6,256 nt of DNA from Planctomycetaceae bacterium (GTDB lineage Bacteria; Planctomycetota; Phycisphaerae; Phycisphaerales; SM1A02). Within the stretch, counting starts at the first letter, position 1. The number at the start of each line of letters is the position of its first letter. Shown piece after piece: positions 1 through 6,256 of the stretch. The stretch lies in the NCBI GenBank assembly GCA_002737585.1, contig NSIA01000050.1, positions 1-6,256 on the forward strand, in the 5' to 3' direction. The translations under genes and the position numbers were made by a program. The notes beneath the pieces are model-generated. The model saw only the letters and a list, made by a program, of their open reading frames with translations. It made no database searches and was not told the origin of the DNA.

Positions 1-248
1 AGCCGCACTTGCGGGCACTGCCTCGGCCACCCGTGACTCTGCAACCGCTGGCTCAGGTGCCAACTCAACCGGCACGAGCACTGGTGCCACTACCACCGGA
101 GCAGCAGCAACCACGGGCACTGGTTCAACCACCACCACCGGAGCCGCAGCAACCGCGGGCACGGGTTCAACCACCGGCACCGGAACAGCAGCAACCGCGG
201 GCGCCGGTTCAGCCACCGGCGCGGGTACTGGTGTTGGTTCCGGTATCA
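1..248. repeat. Second copy of a lipoprotein coding module (direct repeat, offset 405 bp)
   Basis: Positions 1-61 match 406-466 at 60 of 61 bases (only position 12 differs from 417), and similarity continues, weaker, to about 180. The offset is 405 bp, exactly 135 codons, so the reading frame is kept. Within this copy the motif ggttc recurs at 122, 164 and 206, a 42-bp period coding 14-residue Glu-Pro/Val units. This copy holds three such units and the other two. The repeat is cut by the window edge, so its true length and the number of further copies are unknown. Confidence 0.85.
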
Positions 249-960
249 GTTCAGGCTCCGGTGCACGCGCCGGCGCGGGTCGCTCGCGAACGCCCGCTCT
301 GTCAGCGGCTGAGACAATCGCCGTGCCAGTCATAGCGAGCGGCGCAACGGGGTTTGCAGCCTTCACCATTACCCGGCTCGGCATCGTTGGTTCTGGCGGA
401 AGCTCAGCCGCACTTGTGGGCACTGCCTCGGCCACCCGTGACTCTGCAACCGCTGGCTCAGGTGCCGCCTCAACCGGCACGACCACTGGGGCCACCACCA
501 CCGGAACAGCAGCAACCGTGGGCACCGGTTCAACCACCGGCACTGGAGCAGCAGCAACAACGGGCGCTGGTTCAGCCACCACCACCGGTACCGGCTCAGG
601 AAGCAATGGCGGCGGAGCGGTGTCGATCGCGCGCATGGTGTCCACCGGCATCGCTTCTGCGGACTCCGGCACAGGCAAGGCGGCAATCTGCACCGGATCC
701 GATGGAGCCAATGTCATCTCAAACATCGGTAGCGCGGACGGGCGAACAGTCGGCGAACTTGTACGAACAGCCACCTGTGAATCAACACGCCGCCGCGTGT
801 CGGCCTGCGGCAGCGGATCAATAGTCTCGCGAATGACGACGGGCTGCGCACGCACGGGAGTGATCGGCGGAGGCGCGGTGGGCGGTGCCGATGAACACGC
901 CGCCAATGCGACGCATGTGGTGAGCGCGGTGAACGGGAGCAGCGTGTCTAAGTATTTCAT
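1..960 (-). CDS. Repeat-rich Pro/Val/Ala lipoprotein, 3' end outside window (partial)
   Basis: A frame open for 320 codons starts at ATG 960-958 and runs off the left edge with no stop. The N terminus is a lipoprotein signal peptide: MKYLDTLLPF, a hydrophobic stretch, then lipobox L19-A20-A21-C22, so Cys22 should be lipidated. Ser at +2 would favour outer-membrane sorting by the enterobacterial Lol rule. Residues about 23-125 are Pro/Ala-rich without a recognisable fold. From about residue 126 the protein is built of 14-residue units of the type EPVPAVAAAPVVVV, ending in a block APEPAVAESRVAEAVP. This whole module occurs twice, separated by a unique stretch (about residues 186-235). It looks like an extended Pro-rich periplasmic spacer; a functional domain may lie beyond the edge. 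The start overlaps the holA stop as ATGA and has no Shine-Dalgarno, so translational coupling to holA is likely. The function is not recognised. Export is well supported. Confidence 0.75.
   Translation of the reverse strand, partial: MKYLDTLLPFTALTTCVALAACSSAPPTAPPPITPVRAQPVVIRETIDPLPQADTRRRVDSQVAVRTSSPTVRPSALPMFEMTLAPSDPVQIAALPVPESAEAMPVDTMRAIDTAPPPLLPEPVPVVVAEPAPVVAAAPVPVVEPVPTVAAVPVVVAPVVVPVEAAPEPAVAESRVAEAVPTSAAELPPEPTMPSRVMVKAANPVAPLAMTGTAIVSAADRAGVRERPAPARAPEPELIPEPTPVPAPVAEPAPAVAAVPVPVVEPVPAVAAAPVVVVEPVPVVAAAPVVVAPVLVPVELAPEPAVAESRVAEAVPASAA
406..600. repeat. First copy of the lipoprotein coding module (direct repeat)
   Basis: This is the partner of the repeat at the left edge. It encodes about residues 121-185 of the lipoprotein, starting at PEPVPVVVAEPAPVV and ending in the conserved block before SAAE. 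The 42-bp unit appears with ggttc at 527 and 569. The part coding APEPAVAESRVAEAVP is nearly identical between copies at DNA level, third positions included, while the Val/Pro units have drifted. That pattern suggests a recent duplication or gene conversion. Confidence 0.85.
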
Positions 961-1943
961 CGAATGCGAGCACCGATGGTAACCACTAGCGCCTCAAAGG
1001 TTCGAGCGCTGTCCGAACTGAAACCCGACTTGGTGCGCGCATCAGTACGCACACTCTCCGCCAATAGCGCGGCTGCTCCAGCACTACCAAGGGCACGCGC
1101 CGCGCGACATACCAGTGCCTGTGCATCGCCCCAAAGCTTGAGTTGCTTGGCAATTGCAAAGTCGTTCTGCCCGTCGTCCATGAGCCGCGCTGCATCGTGT
1201 GCCTTGCGCAGGAGGTCAACGATGGTCCACCCAATCAACGCGTCGGCGACGCCTGAAATACGGACCAATTCGTTCAACTTGACCAGCGCAGCACCCGCGC
1301 CCTTCTGGATGAGTACCGACTGCAACCCCCACGCCTGTTCCTCACGCGACTGACCAACAAATTCTGTAACCAGTGCGCGTGAGATCGGCTTGCCCTCACC
1401 AGCTGCGGTCGCCAACTTGGCAAGTTCAGTATCGATGCGCGCCAAGTCCGGCCCGATTTTTTCTACCAACAGTTCCGCCGCACCGGCCGCTAACTTTGCA
1501 CCATGGCGCTTCTCTGCACGAGCACCACACCAACTGATCGCGTCCTTATCGTTGGGTGGTTCGCACTTGATCACTGCGCCACCGCTGGCTTCAACAAGTT
1601 TGTCAAACTTGCCAGGATTCCACCGTGTGCCCGCGCGCATCAAGAGTGTGCTCTCTTGCTGCGGATTTGCTGCGTAGCGTTCCATGGCACGGCGCCGATC
1701 TTCAGCGCCAATGAATCCTTCAGCATTGTCTATCACTATAAGTTTGTGCTGAGAGAGCAACCCATAGGAACGGAGTTCATCCATCACCTGCGCAAGGGTT
1801 GCTGATGCTCCATCAAACTCAAATCGATCCACTGATCCAAATTTTTCTGTCAGCGCTGCATGCAGTTGCCGCGAGTGCTCAACGCGGGTGAACGAATCCT
1901 TACCCGTGAGCACCACGATGCGCATGGAAGCGTCGGGGGACAT
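957..1943 (-). CDS. holA: DNA polymerase III subunit delta
   Basis: The product is the delta subunit of the clamp loader, which opens the sliding clamp ring and loads it on primed DNA in the cytoplasm. With the start at ATG 1943 it has 328 residues, close to the family's usual 330-345. The N-terminal domain begins MRIVVLTGKDSF and continues with a strand carrying HKLIVIDNAEGF and a strand reading STLLMRAG. The segment ISWCGARAEKRHGAKL and the helix KIGPDLARIDTELAKLA are typical of the family, as is VGQSREEQAWGLQSVL (from residue 196) that opens the C-terminal helical collar domain. A longer start at 1985 exists, but GAAGG (1956-1952) lies 8 bases before ATG 1943 and the predicted transcript begins near 1989, both favouring 1943; ATG 1925 is a further option without a ribosome site. 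The identification is by family pattern, since delta proteins are poorly conserved and have no catalytic residues. Confidence 0.8.
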   Translation of the reverse strand: MSPDASMRIVVLTGKDSFTRVEHSRQLHAALTEKFGSVDRFEFDGASATLAQVMDELRSYGLLSQHKLIVIDNAEGFIGAEDRRRAMERYAANPQQESTLLMRAGTRWNPGKFDKLVEASGGAVIKCEPPNDKDAISWCGARAEKRHGAKLAAGAAELLVEKIGPDLARIDTELAKLATAAGEGKPISRALVTEFVGQSREEQAWGLQSVLIQKGAGAALVKLNELVRISGVADALIGWTIVDLLRKAHDAARLMDDGQNDFAIAKQLKLWGDAQALVCRAARALGSAGAAALLAESVRTDARTKSGFSSDSARTFEALVVTIGARIR

Positions 1944-1951
1944 ACGGGATG

Positions 1952-1956
1952 CCTTC
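1952..1956 (-). promoter_or_regulatory. Ribosome binding site deciding the holA start
   Basis: The minus strand reads GAAGG followed by 8 bases and ATG at 1943-1941. No comparable motif precedes the alternatives at 1985 or 1925, so this site favours the 328-residue product. Confidence 0.5.
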
Positions 1957-1995
1957 GATCCGGAAGCTGCTGAAGCGCGTGCCATCAGGCTGCGG

Positions 1996-2025
1996 ATTGT
2001 AAGACGGGCGCGCGGTACGCTTCAA
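1996..2025 (-). promoter_or_regulatory. Predicted sigma70-like promoter for holA
   Basis: On the minus strand TTGAAG (2025-2020, 4 of 6 to the -35 consensus) is followed after 18 bases by TACAAT (2001-1996, 5 of 6 to the -10 consensus). Transcription would start near 1989, leaving a leader of about 46 bases before holA ATG 1943. The elements lie just upstream of the proposed astB GTG, in the 85-base divergent gap, so expression of the two genes could interfere. This is a match by eye only. Confidence 0.4.
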
Positions 2026-2028
2026 TCC

Positions 2029-3390
2029 GTGCCGGAAGCGAACTTTGACGGAATCGTCGGCCCCACCCACAACTACGCCGGGCTGTCGCCCGGAAACGTG
2101 GCAAGCACCTCAAATCAAGGGACAACGGCTCGACCACGCGATGCAGCACTGCAAGGTCTTGCCAAAGCGGCCGCACTCGCGCGACTGGGACTGGTGCAAG
2201 GTTGGATTCCGCCCCACGAACGTCCGCACATCCCAACCCTGCATGCCCTTGGATTCACTGGCTCTGATGAAGTAGCGATTGCCACTGCCGCGCGCGATGC
2301 ACCGCATCTCTTAGCGCGTGCATCAAGCGCCAGTGCGATGTGGACCGCCAACGCTGCCACCGTCACACCTGCGAAGGATTCCGGTGATGGCCGCGTTCAT
2401 ATGACGGTGGCCAACTTGCGAACCATGCCGCATCGCGCCATCGAAGCGCCACAGACCGCACGCACCCTGCGCGCCATCTTCCGTGACGACAAACGATTTG
2501 TCATTCATGATGCGCTTGCAGCATGTGACGCGTCAGGCGCGCCGACACCGTGGGGCGACGAAGGTGCAGCAAATCACACGCGGTTCACGGCATCAAGTGG
2601 TAATGGCGGTGAACATCCTGGCGTACATCTCTTTGTGTTCGGAGCGCACGCCAGCGGCGTCGGACGGCGTCCTTCGCGCTATCCAGCAAGGCAAACCCTT
2701 GAAGCCGGTCAAGCGGTCGCAGCGCTGCACGGCATTCCCAACGACCGATGCATCCACGCCCAACAACATCCCGCCGCCATTGATCATGGCGTGTTTCACA
2801 ATGATGTGATCTCTGTTGGAAATGGATCGTTCTATCTGGTGCATGAAGTGGCGCTCCTGGATCAAGACCGCGTCCTTGACGATTTAGCCGCCGCGGTGGG
2901 TCCTCATTTCCAAGCGCTTGTTGTGCCGGAGTCGGAAGTGAGTGTCGCCGATGCGGTCCGCACCTACCTCTTCAACTCACAGTTGATTTCGCTGGCAGAC
3001 GGCACTATGGCGCTGATACTGCCTGTGGAGAGCGAAGGCCACCCAGGTATCGCGCAGCTTGTGCAACGCATGGTGGATAGCGAAGCATGCCCGGTGAAGT
3101 CCGTCATTTACCTCAATGTTCGGGAGAGCATGCGCAACGGCGGCGGACCAGCATGCTTGCGACTGCGAGTGCCTCTTACTGCAGAGGAAGTGTCGGCGGT
3201 CGCCCCGGGATGCCTGTGGACCCCAGCAGGCCATGCCGCGCTGGAGGCGTGGGTGCGTCGTCACTATCGGGAAGAGCTGTCCCCAAGTGACTTGGCGGAC
3301 CCGCAACTCTTGCGCGAGTCACGAACTGCGCTCGATGAATTGACCACCATCCTTGGTGTTGGTCCGATCTACGACTTTCAGCACTCATGA
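2029..3390 (+). CDS. astB: N-succinylarginine dihydrolase
   Basis: AstB hydrolyses N2-succinylarginine to N2-succinylornithine, CO2 and two NH3, the second step of the arginine succinyltransferase pathway that uses arginine as a nitrogen or carbon source; it is a cytosolic enzyme of the amidinotransferase fold. The match spans the whole protein: NFDGIVGPTHNYAGLS at the N terminus, IPPHERP, SSASAMWTANAATV, GDEGAANHTRF, RPSRYPARQT, VFHNDVISV, TYLFNSQLIS, RESMRNGGGPACLRLRV and ADPQLLRES. The catalytic triad known from the E. coli enzyme (Glu174, His248, Cys365) corresponds to Glu178, His257 and Cys376 here. The frame stays open back to 1888, but that would run about 55 bases into holA; GTG 2029 directly before PEANFDG gives 453 residues against 447 in E. 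coli. No Shine-Dalgarno is visible. No other AST pathway gene is nearby; the next genes downstream are a TPR protein and a kinase. Confidence 0.95.
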   Translation: MPEANFDGIVGPTHNYAGLSPGNVASTSNQGTTARPRDAALQGLAKAAALARLGLVQGWIPPHERPHIPTLHALGFTGSDEVAIATAARDAPHLLARASSASAMWTANAATVTPAKDSGDGRVHMTVANLRTMPHRAIEAPQTARTLRAIFRDDKRFVIHDALAACDASGAPTPWGDEGAANHTRFTASSGNGGEHPGVHLFVFGAHASGVGRRPSRYPARQTLEAGQAVAALHGIPNDRCIHAQQHPAAIDHGVFHNDVISVGNGSFYLVHEVALLDQDRVLDDLAAAVGPHFQALVVPESEVSVADAVRTYLFNSQLISLADGTMALILPVESEGHPGIAQLVQRMVDSEACPVKSVIYLNVRESMRNGGGPACLRLRVPLTAEEVSAVAPGCLWTPAGHAALEAWVRRHYREELSPSDLADPQLLRESRTALDELTTILGVGPIYDFQHS

Positions 3391-3454
3391 TGCGCCTCGG
3401 GCGTGCACTGCGCGCGTGTGTTGCGTGGACCCGTTGCAAAGTACGCTTCACGGC

Positions 3455-4801
3455 GTGGATCGAACCAAGCGCATCGTCCTCTCCATAGTTCTCGCGACTA
3501 TCGCATTCACCGTGGTGTTGGCGCTGTTCCTGCAACGCGCGCCCGCTCCGGTTGCCCCCGCGCCGGCACCAGTACCGGAATCCGAGCCAGCACTGCCACC
3601 CATACTTGTTGAAGCTGGAACTGAGAACGCGCCTGGTCCGCCAACAGGATTGCGTGACTGGATCGCACCAGAAGAGCTCGCTGCGCGCGAAGCCGCACGC
3701 CTTGCAGAAGAACTACGAGCAAAATCCCGCGATGCATTCGCGCGCGGCATCGCAGCACAAAAGTCTGGTGATCATGCCGCGGCCATCGCTGCGTACCGCG
3801 AGGCACTCACCATTGATGCGGGCATGGCGGGAGCATGGACTAACTTGGCACTTGCCCTGGACGCCACTGGAAACAGTGCCGAGGGTCTGGAGGCTGCGCG
3901 CAAAGCGGTTTCGTTGCCAGCCATGAAAGACGCCAAGCGCCGTGCGCACGCAATGCACACGGTTGGCCACCTGGCTCTCAAGAAGGGCGCACGCGATGAA
4001 GCTGTTGCCGCCTTTGAGGAAGCCCTGCGCGCCGATGCTCGGCAGGCTGCTGCGGCCCTTGAACTTGCAGCACTGTGGAACAGCGAAGGAAAGCCTGAAA
4101 AAGCGCTTGCTGCGCTGGTAGTTGCCAAGGAAGCGGGCGCGGAAAGCGCTGCTGTTTACACCGCGCTTGCTATTCACTGGTGGAACGCTGGCGACATTGC
4201 CAAGGCACAAAGTAACGCCGATGACGCACTCCACATCAACCCCAACGAGATTGAAGCGAAGGCGATACTTGGTTGGTGCTGCTTGGCACAAAAGCGTTGG
4301 GGCGACGCTGCACAGCGGATTGACGAAGTCGTGCGCGCGCGACCGAATGACGCTGATCTACAGGCGGCGCTCGGATTCGCCTACGACAAGCTGGGGCGAC
4401 ACCAAGATGCGATTGCTGCATTTGATCGTGCCATCGCGCTGGCGCCGGCGCATCCGTCGGCGCATGCACAACGCGGCGTAGCCCTTGAGGCCACGGGCGA
4501 TGTTCAACGCGCGCGTCTTGCCTATGAGATTGCCGCCAAGAGTGGATCGTCTGAAAGTGTTGCGGCATCGCAGATGAAATTGGCCGTCGTTGCATACAAG
4601 GACAAGCGTTGGGCCGACGCACGCACCTTGGCCGAGGCCGCCATCGCTGCGGATCCCAAGTCTGTGCAAGCGCGCTATGTGCTGGGACTGGCGTGCTTTG
4701 CGCTGGGAGATCGCAAATGCGCGGGTGAGCAGGAGTATCAACTCACCCTGCTCGATGCACAACGCGCGGCGGATCTACGCAAGCTCATATCTGAGGAATG
4801 A
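3455..4801 (+). CDS. Membrane-anchored tetratricopeptide repeat protein
   Basis: The product is predicted to be a single-pass membrane protein presenting a long TPR scaffold for protein-protein contacts; the partner is unknown. From GTG 3455 it has 448 residues: a basic start (DRTKR), one transmembrane helix at about 7-26 (IVLSIVLATIAFTVVLALFL), a Pro/Ala linker at 29-50, a charged helix at about 72-90, then about ten consecutive 34-residue TPR units to the C terminus. Clear units are QKSGDHAAAIAAYREAL, ALGFAYDKLGRHQDAIAAFD and YVLGLACFALGDRKCAGEQE. The basic N terminus suggests N-in, C-out topology, placing the TPRs outside the cytoplasm. No ATG lies between the astB stop and the helix in this frame; GTG 3416, GTG 3425 and TTG 3434 are alternative starts and none has a good ribosome site. 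It lies 64 bases after astB and 4 bases before the kinase, so co-transcription is likely. The architecture is certain, the role is not. Confidence 0.85.
   Translation: MDRTKRIVLSIVLATIAFTVVLALFLQRAPAPVAPAPAPVPESEPALPPILVEAGTENAPGPPTGLRDWIAPEELAAREAARLAEELRAKSRDAFARGIAAQKSGDHAAAIAAYREALTIDAGMAGAWTNLALALDATGNSAEGLEAARKAVSLPAMKDAKRRAHAMHTVGHLALKKGARDEAVAAFEEALRADARQAAAALELAALWNSEGKPEKALAALVVAKEAGAESAAVYTALAIHWWNAGDIAKAQSNADDALHINPNEIEAKAILGWCCLAQKRWGDAAQRIDEVVRARPNDADLQAALGFAYDKLGRHQDAIAAFDRAIALAPAHPSAHAQRGVALEATGDVQRARLAYEIAAKSGSSESVAASQMKLAVVAYKDKRWADARTLAEAAIAADPKSVQARYVLGLACFALGDRKCAGEQEYQLTLLDAQRAADLRKLISEE
4792..4797 (+). promoter_or_regulatory. Ribosome binding site of the FHA-histidine kinase gene
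   Basis: TGAGGA lies within the last codons of the TPR gene, 8 bases before ATG 4806. It fixes that start rather than the longer open frame reaching back to 4590. It also links translation of the two genes. Confidence 0.65.
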
Positions 4802-4805
4802 CTGG

Positions 4806-5891
4806 ATGATCGTGCTGCATGTGATCTCAGGGCCAGATAGCGGGAAGCAACACGTGCTGCCCGATATCGAGCCACAACTGATCGGCCGCAGTACGGAAGC
4901 ACTTGGTTCCACTGATTCCAGCGTGAGCAGGCGCCACGCGGAACTCACACCGTCGACCGGCGACTGGTACCTCCGCGACCTACGTAGCACGCACGGAACT
5001 TGGGTGAACGGACAACGCATTGAGTCGCGCGTGCAACTGCGCGCTGGAGATGTGATCCGCTGCGGCGATACGCAGATGCGTGTCCAAGCACTGGATCCAG
5101 GTGTAGCCGCAACGCCGGTGCCAGAGTCGGACCCAGCGCGACTGCAGGCCATGGGTGAGACCGTTGCCACGATCAGCCACAGTGTGAAGAACATCCTGCA
5201 AGGACTTCGCGGCGGAGCTGACGCCGTGGAACTCGCACTGCGCCGTGGCGATCTGGAAATGGCGCGCGAAGGCTGGCCGATCGTTGCACGCAATCTTGAT
5301 CGCATCTCATGGCTGGTGATGAACATGCTTGCGTATGCCAAGGATCGCCCGCTGGAAATTGAAGAGACAGATATCGGAGCGGTGGTAGTGGAAGCATGTG
5401 AGTTGATGAAATCCACTGCGGATCGCCGCGGCGTTCAGTTGCTCACGCACGTCGATCCCTCGTTGCCGCCCGCGCCGATCGATGCAAACGCTGTTCATCA
5501 GGTGCTTCTCAATTTGCTTGCAAATGCAGTAGAGGCAGCGCCGGAACGGAGTGGTCGGGTCGCGGTGCGTTGTGCGTTCGATCCGCCACAGGGAGTGTTC
5601 CGCATTGATGTGAGCGACAATGGCGCAGGGGTACCGATTGAGCACCAAAGCCGTCTCTTTGAAGCATTTGCAAGCACTAAGGGACAGCGTGGAACGGGGC
5701 TCGGGCTCGCGGTGGCACGCGCACTGGTTGAGCGTCACGGCGGAACCCTGACGTTCGCAGCGCTCGTGCCACATGGAACGCAGATGCGCGCGGAATTCCC
5801 AGCAGACCGTGGTGATCCAGACTCTGATCGAACCCGCGGACCCTTGCCCACTCGTGAGCCGGACACCGAGTGGGACACCGTCATTCAATAA
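4806..5891 (+). CDS. FHA domain sensor histidine kinase, soluble
   Basis: This is a 361-residue cytosolic protein joining a phosphothreonine-binding FHA domain to a histidine kinase. FHA domain at about 1-95: GRS (27-29), SRRHAE (41-46) and STHGTWVNG (61-69), holding the usual binding residues Arg28, Ser41, His44 and Asn68. A short Pro-containing linker (98-110) follows. The dimerisation helix carries ISHSVKNILQGL with His125 as likely phospho-acceptor. The ATPase domain has the N box HQVLLNLLANAVEA (Asn236, Asn240), G1 box DNGAGVP (271-277), F box LFEAFASTK (284-292) and G2 box GTGLGL (296-301), so it should be active. There is no membrane segment, PAS or GAF domain, so the FHA domain is the only visible input and may read a Ser/Thr-kinase-phosphorylated partner. 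The last 30 residues are a charged tail. No response regulator is in the window. The gene begins 4 bases after the TPR gene and has a good ribosome site. Domain calls are firm; partners are unknown. Confidence 0.9.
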   Translation: MIVLHVISGPDSGKQHVLPDIEPQLIGRSTEALGSTDSSVSRRHAELTPSTGDWYLRDLRSTHGTWVNGQRIESRVQLRAGDVIRCGDTQMRVQALDPGVAATPVPESDPARLQAMGETVATISHSVKNILQGLRGGADAVELALRRGDLEMAREGWPIVARNLDRISWLVMNMLAYAKDRPLEIEETDIGAVVVEACELMKSTADRRGVQLLTHVDPSLPPAPIDANAVHQVLLNLLANAVEAAPERSGRVAVRCAFDPPQGVFRIDVSDNGAGVPIEHQSRLFEAFASTKGQRGTGLGLAVARALVERHGGTLTFAALVPHGTQMRAEFPADRGDPDSDRTRGPLPTREPDTEWDTVIQ

Positions 5892-5893
5892 CT

Positions 5894-5932
5894 AGTTCAA
5901 GCACCGGGACAAGTGAACTGACTGCGCTCAGT
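5894..5932. terminator. Weak hairpins between convergent genes, possible terminator
   Basis: The 57-base gap between the kinase and the moxR-like gene holds two overlapping inverted repeats. AGTTCA (5894-5899) pairs with TGAACT (5914-5919), and ACTGA (5917-5921) pairs with TCAGT (5928-5932). They exclude each other, the stems are only 5-6 bp, and neither has a T-run on either strand. A terminator is expected here by position, but this one is weakly supported. Confidence 0.2.
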
Positions 5933-5948
5933 GACCGGCGATGAGACC

Positions 5949-6256
5949 TCACCGAGTTGCGAAGTCGGCAGCCGCGGTCGGCACCGTCTCCAAGATGTTC
6001 TTGACAATCTCGTCTGCGCCGCGGCCCTCAGCCTCAGCTTCAAAGTTGAGCAACACGCGATGCCGCAGCGCCGGAAGCGCCACTGCCTTGATGTCTTCCA
6101 CGGAAACGGTGGCGCGCCCAGCAAGCAACGCTTTGACCTTCGCGCCAAGCACCATCGTCTGTGCCGCACGGGGGCTTGCTCCAAAGCGCAGAAATTGATT
6201 CACTAGCGGTGTGGCAAACTGCCCACGCGGATGCGTCGCCAAGACCACGCGGACTG
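5949..6256 (-). CDS. MoxR-family AAA+ ATPase, C-terminal part (partial)
   Basis: The last 102 or so codons of a gene entering from the right edge on the minus strand are present; the stop is TGA 5951-5949. The segment is the C-terminal lid of MoxR ATPases: RFGASPRAAQTMVLGAKVKA with the sensor 2 arginine in GASPR, followed by VSVEDIKAVALPALRHRVLL and NFEAEAEG. MoxR proteins are chaperone-like ATPases that usually mature or activate protein complexes and often sit in operons with DUF58 and von Willebrand factor A proteins. The Walker A and B motifs would lie outside the window, so ATPase competence cannot be judged. GTG 6248 is internal, not a start: the frame continues to the edge (VRVVLATHPRG). 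Family assignment is strong. Confidence 0.9.
   Translation of the reverse strand, partial: VRVVLATHPRGQFATPLVNQFLRFGASPRAAQTMVLGAKVKALLAGRATVSVEDIKAVALPALRHRVLLNFEAEAEGRGADEIVKNILETVPTAAADFATR

Noticed and set aside
1..620. Possible CRISPR or intergenic tandem repeat array
   Set aside because: The 42-bp units are contiguous, degenerate, multiples of three and stay in an open frame; there are no unique spacers between identical repeats.
323..982. Plus-strand open frame of 219 codons, Gly/Thr/Ser-rich, with a partner at 9-335
   Set aside because: It is antisense to the lipoprotein gene, and its low-complexity repeats are the mirror of the Pro/Val repeats. The minus strand has a start coupled to holA and a textbook lipobox; the plus strand has neither.
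1888..2028. Upstream in-frame extension of astB to ATG 1888
   Set aside because: It would overlap holA by about 55 bases, adds 47 residues absent from known AstB proteins, and lies across the predicted holA promoter.
3387..3488. Small open frame starting ATGATG at the astB stop (MMRLGRALRACVAWTR and 17 more residues)
   Set aside because: The ATGA overlap is attractive, but there is no ribosome site, no recognisable feature, and it overlaps the proposed TPR start in another frame. It cannot be separated from chance in GC-rich DNA.
3713..4291. Minus-strand open frame of 192 codons inside the TPR gene
   Set aside because: It is a shadow of the repeat-rich TPR coding sequence with no domain or start signal of its own.
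4775..5416. Minus-strand open frame of 213 codons, and another at 5307-5888
   Set aside because: Both are antisense to the FHA-histidine kinase, whose motifs are complete and in order. Long antisense frames are expected in GC-rich genes.

Overview
The window is a GC-rich stretch of bacterial chromosome, fully packed with genes, holding six protein genes in three transcription groups. The organism is not named by any marker gene. The soluble FHA plus histidine kinase protein with an HSVKN phospho-acceptor motif, the sparse Shine-Dalgarno signals and the GTG starts fit Planctomycetota, perhaps Phycisphaerae. This is an inference of moderate strength. A lipoprotein signal peptide shows a cell with an exported lipoprotein system.

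Left part, minus strand (about 1-1943): holA, the DNA polymerase III delta (clamp loader) subunit, reads leftward and overlaps by 4 bases (ATGA) the start of a proline/valine/alanine-rich lipoprotein. The lipoprotein runs off the left edge and is built from a duplicated module with 42-bp internal repeats. A sigma70-like promoter for holA can be read at about 1996-2025.

Middle, plus strand (about 2029-5891): astB (N-succinylarginine dihydrolase, arginine catabolism), a membrane-anchored protein of about ten TPR repeats, and a soluble FHA-histidine kinase follow one another. The gaps are about 64 and 4 bases, so they probably form one operon. The kinase start is fixed by a good ribosome binding site inside the last codons of the TPR gene. 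No other arginine succinyltransferase (AST) pathway gene is present, so astB looks like a lone member attached to a signalling pair.

Right edge, minus strand (5949-6256): the C-terminal end of a MoxR-family AAA+ ATPase converges on the kinase gene across a 57-base gap.

There are no RNA genes, CRISPR arrays, insertion sequences or phage genes. The points most worth a second look are the repeat-built lipoprotein coupled to holA, and the TPR/FHA-kinase pair behind a lone astB.
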